This document shows positions 9,708 to 18,708 of a stretch of 64,000 nucleotides of DNA, piece by piece. The notes below the pieces were generated by a model. That model worked only from the letters and a program-made list of their open reading frames with translations. It made no database searches and had not been told where the DNA came from. The stretch is from Gilvirhabdus luticola (GTDB lineage Bacteria; Bacteroidota; Bacteroidia; Flavobacteriales; Flavobacteriaceae). Within the stretch, counting starts at the first letter, position 1. Each line of letters opens with the position of its first letter. The translations under genes and the position numbers were made by a program. The stretch is from the NCBI RefSeq assembly GCF_032583975.1, contig NZ_JAWHTF010000002.1; one strand, 5' to 3'.

Positions 9708-10826
9708 ATGAAATTAAACATTGCTGTTTTACCAGGTGATGGTATTGGTCCAGAAGTTACAAATCAAGCAATTAAAGCCTTGAAAGCTATTGCGATTGAA
9801 TTTGACCATACGTTTAATTTTAAACAGGCTCCTGTTGGAGCTATTGCGATTGACAAACATAACAATCCTTTACCTGATAGCACTTTAGACTTATGTAAGT
9901 CTACCGATGCTATTTTATTTGGAGCTATTGGTGATCCTAAATATGACAATGACCCAACAGCAAAAGTAAGACCAGAGCAAGGATTATTAAAACTTCGTAA
10001 AGAACTCGGGTTGTTTGCAAATATTCGTCCGGTAAAAGCTTATGATACTTTAATATCAAAGTCGCCTTTAAAAAAGAATGTCATTAAAGATACAGATATC
10101 TGTATTTACAGAGAACTAACTGGAGGCATTTATTTTGGTGAGAAGAAATTAAGTGATGATGGTGATACTGCTTCTGATTTATGTGAATATTCAAGATACG
10201 AAATAGAACGGATTGCTCATTTAGCCTTTAAATCCGCACAGAACAGAAAGAAAAAGGTGACGTTGGTTGATAAAGCCAATGTACTTGAAAGCTCAAGATT
10301 ATGGCGTAAAGTGGTTGGAGAAGTTGCAAAAGATTATGCAGATGTGACGTTAGATTTCTTATTTGTAGATAATGCAGCGATGCAGATGATTTTAAACCCG
10401 AAACAGTTTGACGTCATTTTAACAGAAAATATGTTTGGCGATATTATTAGTGATGAAGCCAGTGTGATTGGAGGTTCTATTGGTTTATTGGCTTCAGCTT
10501 CTGTTGGAGAAAAGTATGCTATGTTTGAGCCAATTCATGGCTCCTATCCACAAGCCAAAGGAAAGGGTATAGCAAATCCTATTGCATCTATTTTATCGGC
10601 GGCAATGCTACTAGACCATTTTGAATTATTTGAAGAATCAGAACTGATTAGAAAAGCTGTTGAAAAGGCATTGAAGTTACATGTCACAACACCAGATATA
10701 AACACAAAGTATCATCATGTCACAACTACGAAGGTTGGTGATTTTATTGAAGATGTTATTAATAATCCTAATGATAGTAACTTAAATTTTACTAACATAC
10801 ATTTAGGGCAATCTACAATCATTTAG
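9708..10826 (+). CDS. leuB: 3-isopropylmalate dehydrogenase
   Basis: This NAD-dependent beta-decarboxylating dehydrogenase forms 2-oxoisocaproate, the last committed step before transamination to leucine. The 372-aa length is usual. The N-terminus IAVLPGDGIGPEV, RELTGGIYFGE near 135-145, the conserved Lys/Asp region VTLVDKANVLESS, and ENMFGDIISDEA are diagnostic of LeuB over isocitrate dehydrogenase. It is the last gene of the leu operon. A strong intrinsic terminator begins 37 bases after its stop. Confidence 0.95.
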   Translation: MKLNIAVLPGDGIGPEVTNQAIKALKAIAIEFDHTFNFKQAPVGAIAIDKHNNPLPDSTLDLCKSTDAILFGAIGDPKYDNDPTAKVRPEQGLLKLRKELGLFANIRPVKAYDTLISKSPLKKNVIKDTDICIYRELTGGIYFGEKKLSDDGDTASDLCEYSRYEIERIAHLAFKSAQNRKKKVTLVDKANVLESSRLWRKVVGEVAKDYADVTLDFLFVDNAAMQMILNPKQFDVILTENMFGDIISDEASVIGGSIGLLASASVGEKYAMFEPIHGSYPQAKGKGIANPIASILSAAMLLDHFELFEESELIRKAVEKALKLHVTTPDINTKYHHVTTTKVGDFIEDVINNPNDSNLNFTNIHLGQSTII

Positions 10827-10862
10827 TTATTTAGGTTGGCTATAGCTTAATGATGTATTCCG

Positions 10863-10891
10863 AAAAAGCGCATTTTAAAATGCGCTTTTTT
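10863..10891 (+). terminator. Intrinsic terminator after leuB
   Basis: A perfect inverted repeat (AAAAGCGCATTTT and its complement back to back, 10864-10889) runs into a T-rich tail. It closes leuACDB before ppgK, which has its own promoter. Confidence 0.9.
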
Positions 10892-10965
10892 ATTTTCATT
10901 TATGGAATAATAAAGTTAATTCAGTAAATAAAGAAACCCTTTTTATGTCAACCTAAAAGTTTTAT

Positions 10966-10973
10966 TACTTTTG
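10966..10973 (+). promoter_or_regulatory. -7 box of ppgK
   Basis: TACTTTTG exactly fits TAnnTTTG and ends 22 bases before the ppgK start. An upstream T-rich stretch near 10936-10944 could serve as a weak -33 region. Confidence 0.55.
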
Positions 10974-10995
10974 AAAAAATAACTAAACACAAAGT

Positions 10996-11745
10996 ATGGA
11001 TGTTCTTGGTATAGATATAGGTGGCACTGGAATGAAAGGCGCACTAGTAAATTCAGTAACAGGAAAATTAGTTTCTACAAGGTATAGAATTAAAACCCCA
11101 AAATCAAGACATCCTCATGAGATGGCTCAAGTCTTCAAGAAAATTGTAGAACATTTTAACTATAACGGTCCTGTAGGATGCGGATTTCCAACAGTCATTA
11201 AACATGGTGTCTGTAAAAGCTCTGGCAATTTAGATGATGAATGGGAAAATCTAAATGTAAAAGAATTATTCACTAATGCTTGCGGTTTACCAGTTACTAT
11301 TATTAACGATGCTGATGCCGCAGGATATGCTGTAATGAATTATGGTATTGGTAAAGGTAAACTAGGTTTGGTGCTTATGATTACTATTGGTACTGGGTTG
11401 GGAAGCGGTGCATTTTTAGATGGTGAACTTATCCCTAATTTTGAATTGGGTCAAATTCCTTACAAAAAATATAAGAAGATTGAATCTTGGGCTTCTGCTG
11501 CTGCCAAGAAAAAAGAAAAATTAAGTTATAAAGAATGGGGGAAACGTTTTAATAAATTTTTAGAGTTAGTTGAATTAATAGTTTGTCCAGACATCATCTA
11601 TCTTGGAGGTGGCACTTCTGATGATTTTGACCAGTTTAAAAAATGGATTACTATTGAAACACCTGTTATCCCAGCACATTTAGGAAACCACGCCGGTATT
11701 GTAGGAGCTGCCGCCGCTGCCTTACATCAAGGCCCTAAAGATTAA
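10996..11745 (+). CDS. ppgK: Polyphosphate glucokinase (ROK family)
   Basis: This enzyme phosphorylates glucose using inorganic polyphosphate, and possibly ATP, in the cytoplasm. The 249-aa length fits PpgK. LGIDIGGTGMKGALV (residues 4-18) is the phosphate-binding loop, NDADAAGYA near 101-109 holds the catalytic Asp, and ITIGTGLGSGAF follows near 130. The usual zinc/His region of classic ROK glucokinases is replaced by NFELGQIPY, as in short PpgK proteins. It is monocistronic with its own -7 box. Its stop codon overlaps the stop of the convergent argH gene, with no terminator between them. Confidence 0.87.
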   Translation: MDVLGIDIGGTGMKGALVNSVTGKLVSTRYRIKTPKSRHPHEMAQVFKKIVEHFNYNGPVGCGFPTVIKHGVCKSSGNLDDEWENLNVKELFTNACGLPVTIINDADAAGYAVMNYGIGKGKLGLVLMITIGTGLGSGAFLDGELIPNFELGQIPYKKYKKIESWASAAAKKKEKLSYKEWGKRFNKFLELVELIVCPDIIYLGGGTSDDFDQFKKWITIETPVIPAHLGNHAGIVGAAAAALHQGPKD

Positions 11746-13016
11746 TTAGGAAATTTTTCTCTAATCTTATCTAAACTTAAATTGCCTATACTGCCTACAT
11801 GAGTATGCCGTTTTGAAGTATCTGGTTTGTAAGTTCCGTCTTGAACTTGACCTCCAATTTTTTGGTAAGCTTCTCTAAAACTCATACCACTTTCTACTAA
11901 AGTGTTTATATTATCAACAGTAAAAAGGTATTGGTATTTGGTGTCGTTTAAGTCAATCTCATTGACATGTACTTGTTGAATGGCATAATTAAAAATATCT
12001 AATAGATCTTTTACATCTTCAATAGCTGTTATCATGTTTTCCTTTAATAACTGGAAATCACGATGGTAACCACTTGGCAAATTATTGGTTATTAAGACCA
12101 TTTCAGTATGTAACGCTTGTATTTTATTTGACTTACCTCTTATCAATTCAAATACATCTGGATTCTTTTTGTGTGGCATGATGCTGCTGCCTGTAGTCAA
12201 TTCGTCTGGAAAAGTAATAAACCCAAAATTCTGGCTGTTGTACAAGCAGACATCCATAACAAATCGAGCCAAAGTGTTACATAAACTTCCGAGAGCTAAA
12301 GCAATGGTTCGTTCGCTTTTTCCTCTGCTCATTTGTGCAGCAACCACGTTGTATTTTAAAGTGGAAAATTGTAATTCTTTGGTTGTAAAATCTCTGTCTA
12401 TTGAAAATGAACTTCCGTATCCAGCAGCAGAACCTAACGGGTTTTGGTCAACGGTTTTTAAAGCCGCTTTGAGTAAATATACATCATCAATCAAAACTTC
12501 TGCATATGCAGAAAACCATAAACCAAATGAAGATGGCATGGCAACCTGTAAATGGGTATAGCCAGGTAAAAGTTTGGATTTATGAGTTTCAGCCAGTTCT
12601 AAAAGTGTATCAAAAAATATTCTAGTTTTTTGCTGAATATCTATTAATTGCTCTTTATAAAAAAGCTGAAGAGCCACTAAAACCTGATCGTTTCTTGAAC
12701 GAGCTGTATGTATTTTTTTGCCGACATCACCAAATGTTTTTGTGAGTTCAAATTCAATTTTAGAATGCACATCTTCAAACTGCTCTTCTATTACAAAAGT
12801 ACCTGCTTCAATTTGTTTTGATAAAACGTCCAGACCTTGTTCTAATTGTTGCAATTCTTCAGCAGATAATATTCCTATTTTATGTAACATCCTTGCATGA
12901 GCTAAAGACGCCTGTACATCATATTTTGCAATGTATAAATCTATTTCTCTATCGTTACCCACTGTAAATTGTTCAATCTTTTTATCTATGCTTATGCCTT
13001 TGTCCCAGAGTTTCAT
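11742..13016 (-). CDS. argH: Argininosuccinate lyase
   Basis: This enzyme catalyses the last step of arginine synthesis, splitting argininosuccinate into arginine and fumarate. It belongs to the fumarase/aspartase superfamily. The signature GSSIMPHKKNPD lies near residues 277-288, and TARSRNDQV near 104 is the substrate loop. At 424 aa it is slightly shorter than the common 450-470 aa. It is the distal gene of the nine-gene arg operon, 10 bases after the M20 deacylase. Its 3' end overlaps that of ppgK. Confidence 0.94.
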   Translation of the reverse strand: MKLWDKGISIDKKIEQFTVGNDREIDLYIAKYDVQASLAHARMLHKIGILSAEELQQLEQGLDVLSKQIEAGTFVIEEQFEDVHSKIEFELTKTFGDVGKKIHTARSRNDQVLVALQLFYKEQLIDIQQKTRIFFDTLLELAETHKSKLLPGYTHLQVAMPSSFGLWFSAYAEVLIDDVYLLKAALKTVDQNPLGSAAGYGSSFSIDRDFTTKELQFSTLKYNVVAAQMSRGKSERTIALALGSLCNTLARFVMDVCLYNSQNFGFITFPDELTTGSSIMPHKKNPDVFELIRGKSNKIQALHTEMVLITNNLPSGYHRDFQLLKENMITAIEDVKDLLDIFNYAIQQVHVNEIDLNDTKYQYLFTVDNINTLVESGMSFREAYQKIGGQVQDGTYKPDTSKRHTHVGSIGNLSLDKIREKFPN

Positions 13017-13026
13017 ATCGTCTAAT

Positions 13027-14088
13027 TTAAAGTACTTTTTTCAACAATTCAATATATATTTTAATACCTTCTTCAATCTCATCCAAATAAATAAACTCAT
13101 CTGCCGAATGCGAACGCGTGCTATCTCCTGGCCCTAATTTTAATGACGGACAAGTTAATACTGCCTGATCTGAAAGCGTTGGTGAACCATAGGTTGTTCT
13201 TCCTAATTCCAATCCAGCTTTTACCAAATTATGCTCTAATGGAATGGATGATGAATTCAATCTTAAACTTCTCGGCATAATGCTATCACATGGTGATTCT
13301 TTTTGAAGGATTTCAACAATTTCTTTGTTAGAGTATTTGTCATTCACACGAACATCTACAACCAAACTCACCTCTGCTGGAACTGCGTTATGTTGTTTCC
13401 CAGCATTAATTTGTGTGACAGTCATTTTTACATCACCCAAAACAGGGGATGCTTTTTTAAACTTATAATCTTTAAACCATTGCAATACTGAAATAGTATT
13501 GTAAATGGCATTATCTTTATTTGGGTGAGCCGCATGACTTGGTGTTCCTTTTACAACAGCATCAAATACCACGAGACCTTTTTCGGCAACTGCAAGATTC
13601 ATTAATGTAGGCTCACCTACAATTGCTACATCTACTTTTGGAATAATAGATAACATGCTATTCAATCCATTGTCACCACTGCTTTCTTCTTCAGCAGAAG
13701 CTACAATGACCAGATTGTATTTCAAATCTCGTTCATTATAAAAGTAGGTAAACGTTGCAATTAAAGACACCAAACAACCTCCTGCATCATTGCTGCCTAA
13801 ACCATATAATTTTCCGTCTTCAACAATAGCTTTAAACGGATCTTTGGTGTAACCATTATTAGGTTTTACAGTATCGTGATGTGAATTGAGTAATAATGTA
13901 GGCTTGCTTTCATCAAAATATTTATTGGTTGCCCAAACGTTATTTTTTGTTCGTGTGTACGAAATGTTATGACGTCTAAACCAATACTCAATATGAGCAG
14001 CTGTTTTATCTTCTTCTGAAGAAAAAGATTCAGTCTCGATGAGTTTTTTCAATAAATCTATAGCATCTGTCGTTAAATCCTGTATCAT
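13027..14088 (-). CDS. M20 metallo-deacylase, ArgE-type (N-acylcitrulline/N-acylornithine deacylase)
   Basis: This zinc peptidase-family M20 enzyme removes the N-acyl group in arginine synthesis. LLNSHHDTVKP (about residue 66-76) gives the first metal His and Asp, LGSNDAGGCL near 96-105 the bridging Asp, and ASAEEESSGDNG near 130 the catalytic/metal Glu pair. The length of 353 aa is typical. It lies between argB and argH in an operon whose transcarbamylase acts on an acylated ornithine, so the likely substrate is an N-acylcitrulline (succinyl or acetyl) rather than N-acetylornithine. Its start overlaps the end of argB by 4 bases. Confidence 0.85.
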   Translation of the reverse strand: MIQDLTTDAIDLLKKLIETESFSSEEDKTAAHIEYWFRRHNISYTRTKNNVWATNKYFDESKPTLLLNSHHDTVKPNNGYTKDPFKAIVEDGKLYGLGSNDAGGCLVSLIATFTYFYNERDLKYNLVIVASAEEESSGDNGLNSMLSIIPKVDVAIVGEPTLMNLAVAEKGLVVFDAVVKGTPSHAAHPNKDNAIYNTISVLQWFKDYKFKKASPVLGDVKMTVTQINAGKQHNAVPAEVSLVVDVRVNDKYSNKEIVEILQKESPCDSIMPRSLRLNSSSIPLEHNLVKAGLELGRTTYGSPTLSDQAVLTCPSLKLGPGDSTRSHSADEFIYLDEIEEGIKIYIELLKKVL

Positions 14089-14861
14089 TTGGTAAGCGTT
14101 GTGTGTTTTGAGTTATCATTAAAAAGCATTTCTGGTTTCCCAATACATACTTTATTTACATGATGGTTAATGGCATGAAAACAATTATTCAATTTTGGCA
14201 ACATACCATCTGCAATAATACCTTCATCTATTAAACCCTTATAGGTTTTTGAATCGATATGTTGAATTACAGAATGGTCATCATTTACATTTTTTAATAC
14301 ACCGTTTTTTTCAAAGCAGTAATATAATTCAACTTTAAACTTTTGTGCGAATCCAATAGATAATTCTGATGCTATTGTATCTGCATTGGTGTTAAATAAT
14401 TGCCCATTTTCATCGTGAGTAATGGCACAAAAAACAGGTGTTACACCATTATTTAAAAGTATTACAAGTGTATCTGTATTTACTTTTACTACATCACCAA
14501 CATAGCCATAGTCAATGGATTCTACAGGTCTTTTTATTGATACGATTGTATTACCATCAGCACCGGAAAACCCAATAGCATTACAATGGTTTGCCTGTAA
14601 TTTCGCAACTATGCTTTTATTTATTTTACCAGCATAGACCATAGTTATAATATCCAAAGTTTGTGCATCTGTAATACGTCTACCTTCAAACATTTTTACT
14701 TCAACATTCATTTGTTGAGTTAATTGTGTTGCTAATTTTCCGCCACCATGCACAAGGATTTTTGGTGATTCTATTTTAGCAAAAATTTCTAAAAATGAAT
14801 GTAAAGCTCCTTCATTATCAATAATATTCCCTCCAATCTTTATAACCTTGAGTGTTTTCAT
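14085..14861 (-). CDS. argB: N-acylglutamate kinase (acetyl- or succinylglutamate)
   Basis: This amino-acid-kinase family protein phosphorylates N-acylglutamate. The N-terminal VIKIGGNIIDNEG holds the phosphate-binding Lys and GGN loop, LVHGGGK lies near residues 37-43, and the FSGADGN substrate region near 105. At 258 aa it resembles the short, arginine-insensitive ArgB type, lacking the extra N-terminal helix of arginine-inhibited kinases. The gene overlaps the next gene by 4 bases and follows argF' by 2 bases. Confidence 0.9.
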   Translation of the reverse strand: MKTLKVIKIGGNIIDNEGALHSFLEIFAKIESPKILVHGGGKLATQLTQQMNVEVKMFEGRRITDAQTLDIITMVYAGKINKSIVAKLQANHCNAIGFSGADGNTIVSIKRPVESIDYGYVGDVVKVNTDTLVILLNNGVTPVFCAITHDENGQLFNTNADTIASELSIGFAQKFKVELYYCFEKNGVLKNVNDDHSVIQHIDSKTYKGLIDEGIIADGMLPKLNNCFHAINHHVNKVCIGKPEMLFNDNSKHTTLTK

Positions 14862-14863
14862 TA

Positions 14864-15799
14864 TTATAGGTTTTCCAAGATTTTCTTTAAAACAATTTGA
14901 GCAGCATAAGTTCTATTATTTGCCTGTGGAATAACCACTGAACTCTCACTGTCTAGTACTGCATCTTCAACAACAACATTTCTTCTTACTGGTAAACAGT
15001 GCATGAATTTTGCATTTCCTAATTTGCTTTTGGTCATCATCCAATTTTCATCTTGACTTAAAATTTTTCCATAGTCATTATAACTACTCCAGTTCTTCAC
15101 ATAGACAAAATCGGCATCTTTTAAAGCTTCTTCCTGATTGTAGTTAATAGGTGTGTCTTTTACAATGCCCTTATTCAACTCATAACCTTCTGGATGTGTG
15201 ATTGTAAAATCTACATCCAAATTTTGCATCATTTGCACAAACGAATTTGCAACAGCTTGGGGTAATGCTCTTGGATGAGGCGCCCAAGACAAAACAACTT
15301 TAGGTTTAGGTTTATCTGTTAATTCAGTAATAGTAATGGCATCTGCCAAAGCTTGCATTGGATGTGCTGTTGCACTTTCCATATTTACTACAGGAACTGT
15401 AGCATACTTCACAAAACTTTTAAGTATGTATTCAGACTCATCTTTTGCTTTATCTTTTAAAGTTGGAAAAGCTCTTACAGCAATAACATCTGCATATTGA
15501 GAAATAACTTGAGCTGCTTCTTTGATGTGTTCTGAAGTATTCATGTTCATAACTGTTCCATCCTCAAATTCTAAACTCCAAGCATCACTAACATTAAGAA
15601 CCATAACGTCCATTCCTAGATTTTTCGCTGCCTTTTCTGTACTCAATCTAGTGCGTAAACTTGAGTTGAAAAACAACATGACTAGGGTTTTATTTTTTCC
15701 TATTTCTGAATACCCATAGGGATTCATTTTTAATAAAATGGCTTCCTTCACCATTTCAGAAATGTTAGAAATATCGTTCATGTTCGTATATTTTTTCAT
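14864..15799 (-). CDS. argF': N-acylornithine carbamoyltransferase, probably N-succinylornithine type
   Basis: This transcarbamylase makes N-acylcitrulline from carbamoyl phosphate. SSLRTRLST (residues 46-54) binds carbamoyl phosphate and HCLPVRRN near 266 is the C-terminal active-site loop. It looks like Bacteroides N-succinylornithine transcarbamylase and not like ordinary ornithine transcarbamylase. At the substrate-selecting position the Bacteroides enzyme has Pro90 and acetylornithine enzymes have Glu. This protein has Ser89 in the segment MNTSEHIKEA, which fits the succinyl type from published swap mutants of the family (from memory). It sits in the operon between argD and argB, overlapping argD by 4 bases. 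Confidence 0.82.
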   Translation of the reverse strand: MKKYTNMNDISNISEMVKEAILLKMNPYGYSEIGKNKTLVMLFFNSSLRTRLSTEKAAKNLGMDVMVLNVSDAWSLEFEDGTVMNMNTSEHIKEAAQVISQYADVIAVRAFPTLKDKAKDESEYILKSFVKYATVPVVNMESATAHPMQALADAITITELTDKPKPKVVLSWAPHPRALPQAVANSFVQMMQNLDVDFTITHPEGYELNKGIVKDTPINYNQEEALKDADFVYVKNWSSYNDYGKILSQDENWMMTKSKLGNAKFMHCLPVRRNVVVEDAVLDSESSVVIPQANNRTYAAQIVLKKILENL

Positions 15800-16923
15800 T
15801 GTAATTCTTGCTTTAAAGCTTCAAAAAAAACATCAATATGTTTTTTCTGAACTGTTAGAGATGGAAGAATTCTAATCAAATTTGGATTTTTAGAGTTTCC
15901 AGTAAATATTTTGTGTTTGTTGATTAAAGTTTTTCGTAATTCAGCAATTGGGAAATCAAATTCCAAACCAAGCATCAAACCTCTTCCTTTAACAGTTTTT
16001 ATTTTTGAAATTTCTTTTGCTTTTTCTTTAAAGTACACTGAAATTTCTTTTGCATTCTCCAGTAGATTTTCTTTTTCCAAAACATCTAAAACTGCCAATG
16101 ATGCTGAACATGCCAAATGATTGCCTCCAAATGTAGTTCCTAATAATCCATAGGATGCTTTAATATTTGGATGGATTAAAATGCCTCCAATAGGAAATCC
16201 ATTTCCCATGCCTTTTGCCATAGAAATAATGTCTGGAGTTATACCATGTTTTTGATAGGCGAAGAAATCTCCGGTTCTACCAAATCCACATTGAATTTCA
16301 TCAGCAATCAATAACGTATTGTATTGTTTGCATAGTTTTTCCAATCCTTGATAAAATTCAGTTGTACTTTCATCCAAACCGCCAATGCCTTGAATGGTTT
16401 CAATAATAACGGCGCAAGTTTCGTTTTGCTTTAAAACAGATTCCACGTTATACAAATCACCAAATTCAGAAAAATTAACTTCTTGCTGTGTGTTTATAGG
16501 TGCAATAATTTTAGGATTATCTGTTGCTGCAACTGCTGCCGAAGTTCTGCCATGAAAGGAGTTTTTAAACGCTAAAACTTTCTTTTTATCGTTGTGAAAA
16601 GAAGCTAATTTCAATGCGTTTTCATTGGCTTCAGCTCCAGAGTTACACAAAAACAATTGATAATCTTTACATCCTGAAAGTGCTTCTAACTTTTCTGATA
16701 ATTCTTCTTGTAACGGGTTTTGAATAGAGTTACTATAAAACCCTAATTTGCTAACTTGGTTGGAAATTGCTTTAACATATTTTGGATGAGAATGTCCAAT
16801 AGCAACCACTGCATGTCCACCATACAAATCCAAATATTCAATATTGTTTTCATCGTAGACATAAACATCTTTAGCCTCTACTGGCGTAATATCAAACAAT
16901 GGATACACATCAAACAAACTCAT
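15796..16923 (-). CDS. argD: N-acylornithine aminotransferase
   Basis: This class III PLP aminotransferase converts N-acylglutamate semialdehyde to N-acylornithine. LYGGHAVVAIGHSHPKY is near residue 34, SGAEANENALKLA near 95, DEIQCGFGRTG near 207, and SMAKGMGNGFPIGG near 233-246 contains the PLP lysine. At 375 aa it is a compact member. It overlaps both neighbours by 4 bases (proC upstream, argF' downstream). Ornithine aminotransferase of the rocD type is an alternative. The operon context favours biosynthesis. Confidence 0.9.
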   Translation of the reverse strand: MSLFDVYPLFDITPVEAKDVYVYDENNIEYLDLYGGHAVVAIGHSHPKYVKAISNQVSKLGFYSNSIQNPLQEELSEKLEALSGCKDYQLFLCNSGAEANENALKLASFHNDKKKVLAFKNSFHGRTSAAVAATDNPKIIAPINTQQEVNFSEFGDLYNVESVLKQNETCAVIIETIQGIGGLDESTTEFYQGLEKLCKQYNTLLIADEIQCGFGRTGDFFAYQKHGITPDIISMAKGMGNGFPIGGILIHPNIKASYGLLGTTFGGNHLACSASLAVLDVLEKENLLENAKEISVYFKEKAKEISKIKTVKGRGLMLGLEFDFPIAELRKTLINKHKIFTGNSKNPNLIRILPSLTVQKKHIDVFFEALKQELQ

Positions 16924-17720
16924 ATCTGTTCCTTTTTAATGTTATTTATTTTATTAAAGGAAGCTACCATGCCTTGAATTAATGAGGAACTTAATCCTTT
17001 ATGTTCCATTTCGTTCAATCCTTCTATGGTACAACCTTTTGGAGTGGTCACTTTGTCTATTTCCTCTTCAGGATGATTGCCATTTGTGATTAATAAATTG
17101 GCTGCTCCTTCACTAGTGTACATAGCTAATTCTTGAGCTTCTTTTGAATCGAATCCTAACTGAATTGCAGCTTGCGTAGTGGCTCTAATTAATCGCATCC
17201 AGAACGCAATACCACTGGCACAAACGACCGTTGCTGCTTGCATTTGAGATTCAGGAATAGCTAACGAATGTCCTAAACGGTTGAAAATAGCTTCAGCAAC
17301 CTTTATACGTTTCTCTCCTTGCTCATTACAGCATAAACAGGTCATAGATTTTCCTACAGCAATTGCGGTGTTAGGCATAGACCTAATGATAAACTTATCA
17401 CTTCCAACTTGTCCTTCAATTTTCGAAATAGTGTACCCGGTAATCGTTGAAATAATTACATGCCTTTCAGTTAAGTAAGGCGTAACGTCTTTTAATATTT
17501 TTTCAAAATGTGCAGGTTGTACAGCAAATATTAAAATATCTGATTGTTGAACTGCAAGGACGTTATCTGTAGTTACAGTAACGTTTTTATAACCTTCAAA
17601 TTCTGAAAGTGCATTTAAATGCCGTCTTGTTAAATACAATGTTGTTATGGCATTGTTGGTAATTAAACCTTTTGCTATTGAGCGTCCTAAATTTCCTGTT
17701 CCTATAATGGCAATTTTCAT
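16920..17720 (-). CDS. proC: Pyrroline-5-carboxylate reductase
   Basis: This NAD(P)H-dependent enzyme carries out the last step of proline synthesis. The N-terminal IAIIGTGNLGRSIAKGL is the dinucleotide loop. IRSMPNTAIAVGKSM (near 135) and the C-terminal TTPKGCTIEGL, a variant of the TPGGTT signature, are ProC hallmarks. At 266 aa it is full length. Its place inside the arg operon, overlapping argD by 4 bases and 10 bases downstream of argC, suggests shared control of proline and arginine formation from glutamate. Confidence 0.88.
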   Translation of the reverse strand: MKIAIIGTGNLGRSIAKGLITNNAITTLYLTRRHLNALSEFEGYKNVTVTTDNVLAVQQSDILIFAVQPAHFEKILKDVTPYLTERHVIISTITGYTISKIEGQVGSDKFIIRSMPNTAIAVGKSMTCLCCNEQGEKRIKVAEAIFNRLGHSLAIPESQMQAATVVCASGIAFWMRLIRATTQAAIQLGFDSKEAQELAMYTSEGAANLLITNGNHPEEEIDKVTTPKGCTIEGLNEMEHKGLSSSLIQGMVASFNKINNIKKEQI

Positions 17721-17730
17721 AATTTCGGTT

Positions 17731-18708
17731 TTAAAAAAAGTTAGCTTTTAATTGTAATCCTTCGGTCTCTGGAAAGCCAAACATTAAATTCATATTCTGA
17801 ATGGCTTGTCCAGAAGCTCCTTTTAAAAGATTATCAATAATACTAGTAATTAATAATTTGTTGTTGTGTTTATGCAAATGAATAAGGCATTTATTTGTGT
17901 TTACAACTTGCTTTAAATGTATTTGCTCATCTGACACAAATGTAAATTCAGCATCTTTATAATAACTTTGATAAAGGCTTTTTACGTCATCTTGAGAACC
18001 TTCAAATTTTGTGTAAGCAGTTACAAATATACCTCTAGAAAAATTTCCTCTATTTGGCATAAAATTGATTTCGGACTCAAAACTATTTTGCAGTTGTTTT
18101 ATGGACTGATTAATTTCTCCAAGATGCTGATGTGTAAAAGGTTTGTAGTAGGAAAAGTTATTGTCTCGCCATGTAAAATGTGTAGTTTCAGACAAAGATG
18201 TTCCAGCTCCAGTTGAACCGGTAACTGCATTAACATGTAAATCTTCCTTAATTAAATTTGCTTTTGCTAATGGCAATAATGCCAACTGAATTGCAGTAGC
18301 AAAACAACCTGGATTAGCAACATAATTAGCATTTACTATTGCTTCCTTTTGCAGTTCTGGAAGACCATAAACAAAGGTTTTATTTTGAATTGTTTTATCT
18401 GCTTCTAACCTAAAATCGTTACTTAAATCGATAATTCTTGTTCTATTTGAAAACTGATGCTTTTCTAAAAACGCTTTTGAGTTTCCATGGCCAAGACATA
18501 AGAACAAAACATCTACGTTTGGATTGATTTCGCTTGAAAACACCAAATTTGTAGAGCCTATTAAATCCTGATGTACTTTACTTACTTTATTACCAGCGTT
18601 TGATGTACTGAATACAAAATTGATTTCAGCTTCAGAATGATTCAATAATAATCTAATAAGTTCTCCTGCTGTATAACCAGCTCCTCCAATAATGCCTACT
18701 TGTATCAT
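17731..18708 (-). CDS. argC: N-acyl-gamma-glutamyl-phosphate reductase
   Basis: This NADPH-dependent reductase forms N-acylglutamate semialdehyde. VGIIGGAGYTAGELIRLL is the N-terminal Rossmann loop with the ArgC GYTG-like turn, and NPGCFATA (near 131-138) holds the catalytic Cys. The length is 325 aa. Its start overlaps the end of argG by 4 bases. Confidence 0.92.
   Translation of the reverse strand: MIQVGIIGGAGYTAGELIRLLLNHSEAEINFVFSTSNAGNKVSKVHQDLIGSTNLVFSSEINPNVDVLFLCLGHGNSKAFLEKHQFSNRTRIIDLSNDFRLEADKTIQNKTFVYGLPELQKEAIVNANYVANPGCFATAIQLALLPLAKANLIKEDLHVNAVTGSTGAGTSLSETTHFTWRDNNFSYYKPFTHQHLGEINQSIKQLQNSFESEINFMPNRGNFSRGIFVTAYTKFEGSQDDVKSLYQSYYKDAEFTFVSDEQIHLKQVVNTNKCLIHLHKHNNKLLITSIIDNLLKGASGQAIQNMNLMFGFPETEGLQLKANFF

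Noticed and set aside
12085..12561. 158-codon open frame on the plus strand
   Set aside because: It is fully antisense to argH, whose motifs are clear, and has no recognisable domain or signal.
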